A DNA stretch of 64,000 bases from Agrobacterium tumefaciens (GCF_013318015.2 NZ_CP115842.1:620001-684000); one strand, 5' to 3'. Positions 35,819 through 45,217 are shown, numbered from the stretch's first letter. Notes: generated by a model from the letters alone, not told the origin. Made by a program: numbers and translations.

Positions 35819-36879
35819 GCGCGTCTCCTGTTGCCGAAAATGAGCGCGAAAAAGAACGGTACGCCAACCAGCGCCGTGATGACGCCGATTGGCAGAATTG
35901 CGCCGGGAATGAGTATCTTGCTGATAACAGAGGTTGCCGACAACAGCAGCGCACCGCAGATCACCGAGCCCGGCAGGAAGAAGCGCTGATCTTCGCCCAC
36001 CACCATGCGGGCTATGTGCGGGCCGACAAGCCCGACGAAACCGATGGTGCCAACAAAAGAAACCGGAATCGCGGCCAGAAGGCTGACCGTCAGCATGGTC
36101 TGCAGCCGCAGCCGACGCACATTGATGCCCATGCTGGCTGCCTTGTCGTCACCCAGCCGAAGCGCCGTCAGCGCCCATGCGTTGCGCATGAACATCGGCA
36201 CCGTAACGAGAAGAATACCACCGGTGATATAGACCTTTTCCCACGTGGCCTTGGTCAGGCTGCCCATGGTCCAGAAAACGACGGCGGCGAGCGCCTGTTC
36301 GGAAGCCAGATATTCAAGCAGCGACAATGCGGCATTGAAGGTGAACACCAGCGCGATGCCGAGAAGGACGATAGTCTCCACGGTTACGCCGCGCATCGTT
36401 GAGGCAAAATGGATGAACAGGGCGGCAATCATCGCCATGATGAAGGCGTTGATCGGCACCATGTACTGGACGGCGCCGGGAAAGATCGCCACGCCGCCAA
36501 CAAGGGCCAGCGCGGCGCCGAAACTGGCAGCGGCCGAAATGCCGAGCGTAAACGGGCTGGCGAGAGGATTGGACAGGATGGTCTGCATCTGTGCGCCCGC
36601 AACCGAAAGCGACGCGCCGACGGTGACCGCCATCAGCGCAATCGGCATGCGGATATCCCATATCACCACCCGAAGCTGGTTTGCAGCAGCAGCCGGATCG
36701 GCAATCGTCGCCAGAACTTCTGATATCGTGTAGCGCGCCGGACCAAGGGCCATGTCGGCAGCCATACTGAAACAAAGGGCTATGAAAAGCCCGAAGAGAA
36801 TAACGATCCTTCGTGCGGCAAGGGCGCGATATTGATCGCGCCCACTCACGCCAACGGCGCTTTCATTCAACGAACTCAT
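35812..36879 (-). CDS. Iron/siderophore ABC transporter permease (FecCD family)
   Basis: A 355-residue permease with about nine to ten membrane segments. FecCD landmarks are DIRMPIALMAVTVGASLSVA, QTILSNPLASPFTLGIS, FVGTIGFVGLVGPHIARM and GAILPIGVITALVGVPFFF. Its ATG overlaps the second binding-protein stop by ATGA. A single permease gene implies a homodimeric channel. Confidence 0.93.
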   Translation of the reverse strand: MSSLNESAVGVSGRDQYRALAARRIVILFGLFIALCFSMAADMALGPARYTISEVLATIADPAAAANQLRVVIWDIRMPIALMAVTVGASLSVAGAQMQTILSNPLASPFTLGISAAASFGAALALVGGVAIFPGAVQYMVPINAFIMAMIAALFIHFASTMRGVTVETIVLLGIALVFTFNAALSLLEYLASEQALAAVVFWTMGSLTKATWEKVYITGGILLVTVPMFMRNAWALTALRLGDDKAASMGINVRRLRLQTMLTVSLLAAIPVSFVGTIGFVGLVGPHIARMVVGEDQRFFLPGSVICGALLLSATSVISKILIPGAILPIGVITALVGVPFFFALIFGNRRRAW

Positions 36880-38015
36880 TCATTCGAACCTTTTTCGAGG
36901 GATGCGAAGTAGCCCGGCTTGTAGGTGACGGGCAGGAATTTCCGGTGAAATTCCTCAAAATTCTTCTCGGGATCGAGATCGGCGAAGAGCTCGGGATGGA
37001 ACCACTTGGCGAATTGCTGAATCGGAAAGAACTCGTAGGGCGCGCCGTAGAACTGGTGCCAGACGGCATGGACATTACCTTGTTTGACAGCCTTCAGTTC
37101 CGGAAACGGCGTGCGCCTCATCAGGTTTGCCAGTCTTTTCCGGGAAAGAGCCATGTCGGCTCCGCGTCCAACGGGAACGAACTGGTTGATATCGGATTCA
37201 GCTGCCCAGTTTGAGCCGGTGACGATGACATGATCCGGATCGGCAACGACGAGCTGCTCGGGATTGAGATCGCCGAACGTCGTCTTGATGATGCCGTCGG
37301 CAATATTATGGCCGCCAGCGAGATCGACCATCGCGCCGAAATTGACCGGGCCGAAGGTGCGGCAGCAATTGTCCTCACCGGAAATGCCGGGCGCGCGCTC
37401 GATGAAGACGCCGGGACGCTTCAGGTCCTTGACGCTGGCGAGCCGGTCGGTCACGCGGGCGATTTCTGCACGGCGATAGGCGATGAATTCCTTTGCACGC
37501 TCTTGCGCGCCAAACATTTTCCCGAGAATTTCAATCGAGGCTTCGCTGTTCTTTTCGGGATCGATGCGAAAATCGAGATAGACGATCTTGATTCCGGCGG
37601 CGGCGGCCTTCTCTTCGAAACCACTTTCCTTGGCGGATTTTTCCGCTTCCAGATTGAGGGTGATTACATCAGGCGAAAGGGTAATGGCCGTTTCCAGACT
37701 GAAATCGCCCTGCGGCACATAACCGAAGCGCGGCAGTTTTTCGATCTGCGGAAAGCGCTCGACATAGGCAGCGTAGCTGTCAGGGTCCTTCTTGAGGAGA
37801 TCGTCACGCCAGCCGACAATGGTGTCGAAGGTCTGGTCGCCCTTGAGCGCCGCGATGACGTGGATCTGGCGCGCCTCACCGACGATGACACGTTTGACCG
37901 GCAGGTCCAGCTCGACCTTGCGTCCGGTGACATCGGTGATTTCTCCGGCATAAGCCGGTAAAGCGAGAAGAGACAAAGCCAGCACCGCAAGATGCCTGAG
38001 AGCGTTAAGCCGCAT
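36876..38015 (-). CDS. Iron-chelate ABC transporter periplasmic binding protein (second copy)
   Basis: A 379-residue type-III (FhuD/BtuF-like) binding protein with a signal peptide ending near LPAYA. It is a paralogue of the protein encoded just upstream. Shared blocks include VGWRDDL, a DVITLNLEA-type segment, a Cys217-Cys218 pair (EDNCC) before FG-NFG-MV-LAGG-NIA, and AVWHQFYGAPYEFFPIQ. The ATG at 38015 has AGAGGA 6 nt upstream; a longer frame would add 28 residues before the signal peptide. It is followed directly by permease and ATPase. Confidence 0.88.
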   Translation of the reverse strand: MRLNALRHLAVLALSLLALPAYAGEITDVTGRKVELDLPVKRVIVGEARQIHVIAALKGDQTFDTIVGWRDDLLKKDPDSYAAYVERFPQIEKLPRFGYVPQGDFSLETAITLSPDVITLNLEAEKSAKESGFEEKAAAAGIKIVYLDFRIDPEKNSEASIEILGKMFGAQERAKEFIAYRRAEIARVTDRLASVKDLKRPGVFIERAPGISGEDNCCRTFGPVNFGAMVDLAGGHNIADGIIKTTFGDLNPEQLVVADPDHVIVTGSNWAAESDINQFVPVGRGADMALSRKRLANLMRRTPFPELKAVKQGNVHAVWHQFYGAPYEFFPIQQFAKWFHPELFADLDPEKNFEEFHRKFLPVTYKPGYFASLEKGSNE

Positions 38016-38034
38016 GAGAAGTCCTCTTAGTTCC

Positions 38035-38072
38035 AAAAGAAAATGATGAAGCCGCATGGCTGCGGCTTCATC
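38035..38072 (-). terminator. Strong hairpin with T-rich tail between the two binding-protein genes
   Basis: A 12-bp perfect stem (38045-38056 with 38061-38072, core GAAGCCGCA/TGCGGCTTC) with a 4-nt loop is followed on the minus strand by ATTTTCTTTTGG. This is the form of an intrinsic terminator, but the downstream operon genes lie 20 nt further on. It probably acts as a partial terminator, so that the first binding protein is made in excess. Confidence 0.7.
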
Positions 38073-38109
38073 CATCGATCGGACGGCGCTCCCCTTCACC
38101 GTCCCTGTC

Positions 38110-39243
38110 TTATTTCGTGTCCTTCAGCGACACAAAGTAACCGGGCTTGTAGTCGAGCGGCAGGAAGCGGGCATGCAGCTCCTTGAAGGTCGCCTCGGGG
38201 TCGAGATCCTTAAAGAGGTCCGGGTGCAGCCACTTGGCGATTTCCTGAATGGCCACGAACTGATACGGGTTGTTGTAGAACTGGTGCCAGATGGCGTGGA
38301 CATTGCCGTTCTTGACCGCCTGTACCCCGGTGAAAGCCGGGCGCTTGGTCAGGTTTTCAAGCTTGCGGTGGGCTTCCTTCATATCCGCGCCATAACCGAC
38401 ACCGACCCAGTTGCCGCCGGGAACATAACCGTTCCAGTTGCCACCCGTGATGATGATCTGTTCCGGATTGGAGGCGATGATCTGTTCCGGATTGACGTTG
38501 CCGAACGTGCCGGGAATGATGTCCTTGGCCATGTTGATGCCGCCGGCGAGTTCGACCATCTTGCCGAAATTCTCGTTGCCGAAGGACATGCAGCAATCGT
38601 CGGAATAACCGCCGGCGCGTTCGACGAACACGACGGGCTTCTTCGGATTGGCCTTTTCGAGCGTATCGGTGACCTTGGCGATGGAGTCGGCGCGGAACTT
38701 GATGAAGTCCTCGGCGATCTTTTCCTTGCCGGTCAGCTGGCCCATCAGACGCATGCTCGGCTCGGTGTTTTCCATCGGCTTTTCGCGGAAGTCGACGTAA
38801 ACGAGCGGGATGCCGACCTTTTCGAGCTTCTCGATGTAACCGGCCTCCTGCGTGGCGGTCTTCGCGTCGATGTTCATCAGGATCACGTCTGGCTTCAGCG
38901 AAATGGCCTGCTCGATGTCGAAGGTGCCGTCTTTCATGCCGCCAAAGGTCGGCAGCTTGGCAATATCAGGGTACTTGGCGAGATAGGCCGCATAGGTTTC
39001 CGGGTCGGCTTTCGCCAGGTCGTCGCGCCAGCCGACAACGTGCTGGAAAGGGTTTTCCTTGTCGAGCGCCGCCAGGAAATAGATCTGACGGCCTTCGCCG
39101 AGGATCACATGCGAAACGGGCACATTGACTTCCACGTCGCGGCCGGTCACATCCTTGACGGTGACCTTTTCGGCCAATGCAGGCCACGCTGCGGATACGA
39201 GAAGGCCAAGGGCAAGTGCCGCGGATTTGGCTGAGATGCGCAT
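38110..39243 (-). CDS. Iron-chelate ABC transporter periplasmic binding protein (first copy)
   Basis: A 377-residue periplasmic binding protein with a signal peptide (cleavage near AWPALA before EKVTVKDV). It is homologous throughout to the next gene, including the acidic-Cys-Cys site (DDCC, Cys217-Cys218), the blocks VVGWRDDLAKADPETYAAYL, FGNENFGKMVELAGGINMA and ending DYKPGYFVSLKDTK. It is the promoter-proximal gene of the ferric importer, with a palindromic IRO box about 46-60 nt upstream, and should be induced under low iron. Why two binding proteins serve one permease is unclear; different chelates are one option. Confidence 0.88.
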   Translation of the reverse strand: MRISAKSAALALGLLVSAAWPALAEKVTVKDVTGRDVEVNVPVSHVILGEGRQIYFLAALDKENPFQHVVGWRDDLAKADPETYAAYLAKYPDIAKLPTFGGMKDGTFDIEQAISLKPDVILMNIDAKTATQEAGYIEKLEKVGIPLVYVDFREKPMENTEPSMRLMGQLTGKEKIAEDFIKFRADSIAKVTDTLEKANPKKPVVFVERAGGYSDDCCMSFGNENFGKMVELAGGINMAKDIIPGTFGNVNPEQIIASNPEQIIITGGNWNGYVPGGNWVGVGYGADMKEAHRKLENLTKRPAFTGVQAVKNGNVHAIWHQFYNNPYQFVAIQEIAKWLHPDLFKDLDPEATFKELHARFLPLDYKPGYFVSLKDTK

Positions 39244-39288
39244 CGGATATTGCTCTCCAGTGTTGACTGGCGCGGCTGTATTATTTTC

Positions 39289-39303
39289 TGACTATACTAG
39301 TCA
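39289..39303. promoter_or_regulatory. Palindromic IRO box (RirA operator) in divergent promoter
   Basis: TGACTATACTAGTCA has arms TGACTA and TAGTCA around a 3-nt centre and fits TGA-N9-TCA, the RirA iron-responsive operator. It lies between the first binding-protein gene (leftward) and the methyltransferase (rightward), so one operator could control both. The symmetry and location make this the strongest regulatory site seen in the window after the riboswitch. Confidence 0.68.
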
Positions 39304-39314
39304 AGTTTTATGTT

Positions 39315-39329
39315 TTAGAGCCATTCTGA
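39315..39329. promoter_or_regulatory. Possible Irr (ICE-like) box
   Basis: TTAGAGCCATTCTGA matches the Irr motif TTAGAA-N3-TTCTAA at all but two defined positions. It lies 11 nt from the IRO box in the same divergent promoter. With two mismatches this is only a candidate. Confidence 0.25.
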
Positions 39330-39356
39330 ACTGACCGGTATGTGAGCTGAAGACCG

Positions 39357-40181
39357 ATGATCGACACTATCCACTATGGCAAAAACGACAGCCTGAGAGA
39401 CGAAATCAAAACCTATTGGTCCGGCCGCGCCGCGACTTTCGACCTTTCCCCGGGTCATGAGATTTTCTCCGAAGAAGAGCGCAAGGCCTGGCACGCGCTG
39501 GTTTTGAAGCATCTGGGCCAGGGAGAAGGCCGCAAGGCGCTGGATCTGGCTAGCGGCACCGGCGTTATCTCGCACCTGATGGACGATCTCGGTTTTCAGG
39601 TCACCGGCATGGATTGGTCGGAAACCATGCTGGAGCTTGCAAGGGCGAAAGCGAAAACCCGCGGGCGCAATATCCGCTTTTTTGTCGGCGACGCCGAAAA
39701 CACGATGGAGCCGGACGAAAGCGCCGACGTCATCATCACCCGCCATCTGGTCTGGACGCTGGTGGACCCGAAGGCGAGCTTTGCCGAATGGTTCCGTGTC
39801 TTGAAACCCGGCGGACGCCTGCTGATCGTCGATGGCGATTTCGTCAACACCGGCTGGCGCGAAAGACTGGTCAGGAAGCTGGCGGCGGGTCTGGAAAGCA
39901 TCGGCCTTGTGAAGCCGGACCAGCCGCATAAGCCGGCGGATCCGGAAAACACCTTCAACAGCATTCTATCGCGGGTCTATTTTTCACAGGGTGCAAGAGC
40001 TGGTGACGTTGCAGCGCTGTTGCGTGAAACCGGCTTCGAGCCCGTTGCCATCGATCAGGAACTTCAGGCCATTCATCGTGCCCAGGCAAAAAATTTCAGT
40101 CTGCTGAAAGGCATCTTGCGGGGATTGCAGCACCGTTATGCAATATGCGCCGTGAAGCCGCACACGTCCGGCAAGGCATAG
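39357..40181 (+). CDS. Class I SAM-dependent methyltransferase
   Basis: A 274-residue cytoplasmic methyltransferase. The SAM-binding motif I is ALDLASGTGVISHLMDD (about 60-76), followed by the acidic motif-II loop VTGMDWSETMLELARAKA and motif LKPGGRLLIVDGDF near 150-163. The substrate cannot be named. It is divergent from the ferric importer across a shared IRO box, which suggests a role in low-iron physiology, for example making or modifying a chelator; this is inference. Its ribosome site is weak. Confidence 0.85.
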   Translation: MIDTIHYGKNDSLRDEIKTYWSGRAATFDLSPGHEIFSEEERKAWHALVLKHLGQGEGRKALDLASGTGVISHLMDDLGFQVTGMDWSETMLELARAKAKTRGRNIRFFVGDAENTMEPDESADVIITRHLVWTLVDPKASFAEWFRVLKPGGRLLIVDGDFVNTGWRERLVRKLAAGLESIGLVKPDQPHKPADPENTFNSILSRVYFSQGARAGDVAALLRETGFEPVAIDQELQAIHRAQAKNFSLLKGILRGLQHRYAICAVKPHTSGKA

Positions 40182-40215
40182 GGCGACCAAAGGCCCCAAG
40201 CTGCCGCCCAGCTCA

Positions 40216-40331
40216 CCGTCACCCCGGATGTGATCCGGGGTCCAGTGCGACCAAGTCCTTGATCGCGTAATAATAGTTTCTCACGGTGAAGACGCGCCTT
40301 GGCTGGATGCCGGATCTAGTCCGGCATGACG
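40216..40331. repeat. Intergenic mosaic repeat, copy A
   Basis: Between the methyltransferase and pseudoazurin 3' ends lies a palindrome-rich element: CCCCGGATGTGATCCGGGG (40221-40239) at one end and TGCCGGATCTAGTCCGGCA at the other. Most of its length can be aligned with 52115-52223 (shared GGTCCAG-GCGA, TTGATCG, CAGTG/ACGGTG and AGTCCGGCATGA blocks). This fits the short mosaic intergenic repeats common in Rhizobiaceae. It may fold as RNA at the ends of converging transcripts. Confidence 0.65.
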
Positions 40332-40354
40332 CATGAAAACGCGACGCAGGGACC

Positions 40355-40833
40355 TCATTTTTCCGCCCGCTCGAATAGCTCCTCAATGCGCGGCTTCGCC
40401 CGGCCTGGGACCTCTACCGTCCTGTAGCTCTGCGGCAAAACCGCGTCCCCCACCTTGATCAGCATAACCATGCCCATGCCGTAATGCGGCGAGCATTTGA
40501 TGCCGTAAAAGCCTGGCTTTTCGAAACCGGTCTCGAATTCGTCGTTGATCCGGCTTTTGAAACCTTCAATATCTTCGGGAACCATACCATCGATCGTCGC
40601 GGCATTATGGCTCTTGTGGCTCGGCACGAAGCGCACGCGGTCGCCGGGAGCGATCTCCAGAAAATCGGGCTCGAACACCATGGAGCCCTTTTCGCCACGG
40701 TTCAGCATCTTTATCTCGAAGGTCTCGGCTCCGGCTTGAATGGAAAACCCTGTGGCCACAACCATGGCAAGTCCCGCGGAAACGCAAAGCTGCCGCGCGC
40801 CAAAGCGGAGATTTACAAGTCTTTTCAATTTCA

Positions 40834-40837
<4 letters not shown>
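40355..40837 (-). CDS. Pseudoazurin (type 1 copper protein)
   Basis: A 160-residue periplasmic cupredoxin with a signal peptide (cleavage near IQAGA before ETFEIKML). All four copper ligands are visible with pseudoazurin spacing: His77 (KSHNAA), Cys115 (GIKCSPH), His118 and Met123 (YGMGMVM). Such proteins carry single electrons, often to denitrification or other periplasmic enzymes. Oddly, its ATG overlaps the stop of an ABC ATPase by ATGA, making it the fourth gene of a cobalamin-riboswitch operon. No nitrite or nitrous oxide reductase is in the window. Confidence 0.9.
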
Positions 40838-41630
<793 letters not shown>

Positions 41631-41634
<4 letters not shown>

Positions 41635-42659
41635 GACCGGCCTCTCTTCTGCCCGAGAATAAAGGCGAAGGCGGGCGCGCCGACCAGCGCAGTGATCACG
41701 CCGATCGGCAGCACCTGCCCCGGAATGACGGTGCGCGAGAGAATATCTGCGATGATCATGAAAATTGCACCGGTCAGCGCCGTCACCGGCAGCAACATGC
41801 CGTGGCGAACGCCAACGAAGATGCGCGCCGCATGCGGGATGACGAGACCGACGAAGCCGATGGAACCGACCAGCGACACCATGACTGCCGTCATGACCGC
41901 CGAAACCGAGATCAGCACCGCATAGACCCGGCGCACCGGAATACCGAGCGAAGCTGCTGCCTGACCGCCGAAAGCGAAAGCATCAAGCGCGCGTGCGTAC
42001 CAGAGGCACACCCCAAGACCCGCAATACTGACCGGCAAAGCCAGCCAGACATCCGGCCAGCGCACGCCCGAAAGATTGCCCAGCAGCCAGAACATGATGC
42101 CGCGCGCCTGTTCGGCATTGGCGGATTTGGTGACGATGAACGACGTCATGGCGTTGAACAGTTGCGAACCGGCGACCCCCGCCAGGATGATGGCGCTGTT
42201 GCCGTGCCCTGCCCGCACCGCCAGAAGGCTGACAAGCGAAAAAGCCACAAAAGCCCCGATCAGGGCGCCGGCCGGCATCGTCAGGAACCCCGCCCCGAAG
42301 CCCAGAAGCGCGACGGCCACGGCCCCGGTTGAGGCGCCTGCGGAAATACCGAGGATATAGGGATCGGCGAGCGGGTTGCGCAGGAGTGATTGAAGCACCG
42401 CACCGGCCAGCGCCAGCGAGGCGCCACAGCACGCGGCAACGACGGCGCGGCTGAGGCGGTAACTCCAGACGATGCCCTCATCCAGCGGCTCCAGCGGATA
42501 ACCCGCATGGAAGACACGATTGGCAATGGTCTTTGCCACCACGTCGAACGGAATGGCAGTCTCGCCGATGGCCGCACCGGCCATCAGCGCGACGAGCAGC
42601 AGGGCGAGTGCGGCAAAAGCCAGACCCGCCCTGCCAAGATTGACGGAAAGACCGTTCAC
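41631..42659 (-). CDS. FecCD/BtuC-type ABC transporter permease
   Basis: A 342-residue inner-membrane permease. Landmarks are RLSRAVVAACCGASLALAGA, QSLLRNPLADPYILGIS, SLVGSIGFVGLVIPHAAR and GQVLPIGVITALVGAPAFAF. Overlaps of ATGA tie it to the binding-protein gene and the ATPase gene. It is distinct from, but homologous to, the permease at 35812-36879. Confidence 0.92.
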
Positions 42660-43687
42660 TTGGCGAGACCGGCTGTGGAAATCGCCTCGGCCAGCGTTTC
42701 AATGCCTTCGATCGTGCGGATGGTCGGGTTCATCGCCTGCGCGTCCATTTCGAAGACATGGGCCGCCTTGACGGCGGGCATGATGCTGGCAACCGGATCG
42801 GTAGCGAGGAACTTGAGCTTGACGGCGACGTCATCGGCGGGGAAACGCCGGCGGTCCATCTTGCCGGCAACGATCACGGACGGATTGGCCTTGGCGATGG
42901 TTTCCCAGCCAACAGTCGGCCATTCCTCATCGCTTTCGATAACGTTCTTCAGCCCGAGCGCGGACATGATGTAACCCGGCGCACCATTGCGGCCCGCCAC
43001 GTAAGGATCGATATCCAGCTCAGCGCTGGAGAACCAGAAGACTGCTGAAATCTTGCCATTCGCCGAAGCGATCTTGGCGCGGGCGGCTTCCTCACGCTTT
43101 TTCAGGTCGGCAACGACTTCCTCGCCGCGATCCTGCACGTTGAAAATTTTCGCAAGGTCGCGGACCTCCTGGTAGATCAGGTCCATGGTGAAAACGGACT
43201 TGCGCACGCCGTCGCCGCCGCCGGAATTGTCCTTGCCCATGCAATCGGCAGGGGAGGTATAAACGGGAATACCGAGTTCGGCGAATTGCTCCGGTGTTCC
43301 GACAACGCCTTCGGGACCGATCTGCCACTGGAACTGCGTCGTCACGAGGTCCGGCCTCTTGCCAACCACCGCCTCGAAGCTCGGATCATTGTCGGCAAGC
43401 CGCTCCACCTTGGCATTGGCGTCTTCGTAACCCTTCAGAACCGGGCCGATCCACAGCGCCGTGCCTACCACCTTGTCGGCCACGCCGAGCAGATAGAGAA
43501 CCTCGGTCGTGCTCTGGCCGACCGATACTGTGCGGGCGGGCGCCTGCTTGAAGGTGATTTCGTGGCCGCAGCTATTGATCGTCAGCGGATAGGTGGTTTC
43601 GGCAGCCTGAGCGGCACCGGCGGGCAAGGCCGCTAATGCGACAGCCAGAAGACCGGCGGAAACCGGCAGGCGTTTGAAATTAAACAT
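42656..43687 (-). CDS. Periplasmic binding protein of a riboswitch-controlled importer (BtuF/FecB-like)
   Basis: A 343-residue type-III binding protein. The signal peptide ends near PAGAAQA. The body has TVSVGQSTTEVLYLLGVADK in the position of the BtuF/FecB N-terminal lobe and a long helix near EEVVADLKKREEAARAK. Its start has GGAG about 5 nt upstream. It is the first transporter gene after the cobalamin riboswitch and a 27-codon ORF, which points to a corrinoid or cobalt-containing ligand. Sequence alone does not exclude a siderophore. Confidence 0.86.
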   Translation of the reverse strand: MFNFKRLPVSAGLLAVALAALPAGAAQAAETTYPLTINSCGHEITFKQAPARTVSVGQSTTEVLYLLGVADKVVGTALWIGPVLKGYEDANAKVERLADNDPSFEAVVGKRPDLVTTQFQWQIGPEGVVGTPEQFAELGIPVYTSPADCMGKDNSGGGDGVRKSVFTMDLIYQEVRDLAKIFNVQDRGEEVVADLKKREEAARAKIASANGKISAVFWFSSAELDIDPYVAGRNGAPGYIMSALGLKNVIESDEEWPTVGWETIAKANPSVIVAGKMDRRRFPADDVAVKLKFLATDPVASIMPAVKAAHVFEMDAQAMNPTIRTIEGIETLAEAISTAGLAK

Positions 43688-43732
43688 ATGTTCTCCAGTC
43701 TAAATAAAGTGGCGTGATCCGCAGGCCGCGCG

Positions 43733-43816
43733 TCAAAACGCGTAGTGACAGAGCGACAACAAGTGTGGAGATGGAGAACGGGACTCTAAATACGTTTCCG
43801 CGGACGGAAAGGTCAT
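43733..43816 (-). CDS. 27-residue leader ORF between riboswitch and transporter
   Basis: A short frame of 28 codons (begins MTFPSAETYLES, ends LLSLCHYAF before TGA) has an excellent ribosome site, GAGGAG with 6-nt spacing, better than most genes here. It starts 50 nt after the riboswitch and stops 45 nt before the binding-protein ATG. A small hairpin (CGGGC/GCCCG, 43832-43847) lies just before its ribosome site. It may be a leader peptide whose translation couples riboswitch state to the transporter genes. No family is recognised, and expression is unproven. Confidence 0.5.
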   Translation of the reverse strand: MTFPSAETYLESRSPSPHLLSLCHYAF

Positions 43817-43866
43817 AATCAGCTCCTCTTCCGGGCATCCCCGCCCGTAACGATGGTCAATATTAT

Positions 43867-44073
43867 GACGGCAGGTCTCCTGGCTCGCGAATATGCGCCG
43901 TTCATCTGCCTTCCCGCACCTTGAAGGGTGCAGTGGCATGACGCTTTTCAGGCGTCACGAGGATGAACGGCAATCCGCTTACAGTTGCGGGGGCAGCCAC
44001 GGCATTGGGCGATAGAAATCACCCGCACCATGTTCCCTATTAATCCCTTTGCCCTTCGGCTTCAGGAACCGTC
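43867..44073 (-). promoter_or_regulatory. Cobalamin riboswitch
   Basis: Read on the minus strand, the conserved cobalamin aptamer elements occur in order. The P1 strand GACGG opens it, followed by the GGGAAC-GGTG-GGGTGA region, then GGCTGCCCCCGCAACTGTAA, the B12 box GCCACTG (plus-strand CAGTGGC at 43931-43937), GCGAGCCAGGAGACCTGCC and the closing P1 strand CCGTC. These are diagnostic of adenosylcobalamin-type riboswitches, which lower expression when the cofactor is plentiful. It stands upstream of the leader ORF and the importer/pseudoazurin operon. Confidence 0.95.
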
Positions 44074-44127
44074 ACTTTCTGACATAAGGGGCAAGCGCCG
44101 GGGCGTCAATTGCGATAGTGCTGCAGC

Positions 44128-45006
44128 TCAGCACAAAGACGGACCCGCCAACGCGAAAATTTTTGTAGCGCCGGAAGGCGCTGGTTGCGGCGCGTCTTTG
44201 GACATGGTGGTAAGGGTTTCAATCACCACCAGCCCGGATTGCGCAATAAAATCAATAAAGAGATTGTTGTCGCTGATGGTGTCGAGACGCACCAGCTCAT
44301 CGTCCAGATCGGTAAAATGCCGCCTTACGAGTGCAATCGCATCCATGTCCGCACCCGCAACGACCGGACCGATAATGTGGCCCCGCCCCGCCGCACGGCG
44401 CAGCGCAAAAGCGGTAAGACGGTCCGCCTCAAACACACCGTAACCCGCATTCTGCGTCAAAAGTCGCTGCAAAACGTTCCGGCGCGAAACGCCAAAAGCC
44501 GCCCGGTCTAGTTCCACCACATCAGTCAGATGACCTACGGATAACGGCTCTGTTCGTTGTTTTCTGCCGGGCGGCGGTATCTCGAAAAGGCAATTCGCCC
44601 TTCCCCGGAACAGATATACTTTTTCCGTATCACCGGCAAAACCCAACCTTGAAAACAACCGCCGCGACGCTCCCGTCGCGTTCAACCGCAGGGAGACAGT
44701 GGGGAATTTCGCGACAAGTTTCTGCACCAGCCATGGTGCTACGCCCTGCCCCTGCAAACGGGGGGAAACAATGACCATGCCAAGCGTCGCAAACCCCTGA
44801 TCATAGGGAAAGAGCATCGCGGTTGCGACAACACGGTCGATCTCATCGAGCGCGGCGAGACCCACGCCGCATTGCCGCAGAAAACACCATTCATTCGCGT
44901 GATATCGCCATCCGACGGCCATGGAGAGTGCATGCAGATGATCGGCATCCACGTCCGCGATATCCACGGTCCGCAGCTCGAAACTATCGACTTTGAGCAG
45001 GTCCAT
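44128..45006 (-). CDS. Two-domain GNAT family N-acetyltransferase
   Basis: About 292 residues. The N-terminal half is a GNAT fold with the acetyl-CoA loop region VIVSPRLQGQGVAPWLVQKL (about 77-96) and the tail segment SRRLFSRLGFAG. The C-terminal half (about 150-280) is a second GNAT-like domain lacking a clear acetyl-CoA loop. This layout is shared with the protein at 54526-55362, so they are paralogues. The ATG at 45006 has GAGGG 9 nt upstream; a TTG two codons earlier is possible. The substrate is unknown. It is divergent from the M20 gene at 45218. Confidence 0.8.
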   Translation of the reverse strand: MDLLKVDSFELRTVDIADVDADHLHALSMAVGWRYHANEWCFLRQCGVGLAALDEIDRVVATAMLFPYDQGFATLGMVIVSPRLQGQGVAPWLVQKLVAKFPTVSLRLNATGASRRLFSRLGFAGDTEKVYLFRGRANCLFEIPPPGRKQRTEPLSVGHLTDVVELDRAAFGVSRRNVLQRLLTQNAGYGVFEADRLTAFALRRAAGRGHIIGPVVAGADMDAIALVRRHFTDLDDELVRLDTISDNNLFIDFIAQSGLVVIETLTTMSKDAPQPAPSGATKIFALAGPSLC

Positions 45007-45217
45007 AACCAACGGCCCTCATCCCCTACGGCTCACAACCTTCATCCGGTCCCGGCCTAGCCCACGACATCCGACGGTAGCCGGTTACGCCAGCACGAAT
45101 TTTCTGAAAGCACTGGAAGGTCACAACAATCTACCGAAATCATTCGCATTTCAGCAGATAAACGTCGCAGTCCATTCTAAGCTTTCGGGATGACAATCCG
45201 GTCAGCGGAGACGACCA

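Larger units (their letters stand above)
43688..44127. other. Leader region of the corrinoid-type importer operon
   Basis: This 440-nt gap is largely occupied by regulatory RNA: a cobalamin riboswitch at 43867-44073 and a short ORF at 43733-43816 read toward the transporter. The promoter should lie between 44074 and 44127, close to or overlapping the end of the GNAT gene. I did not recognise its boxes with confidence. Confidence 0.6.
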
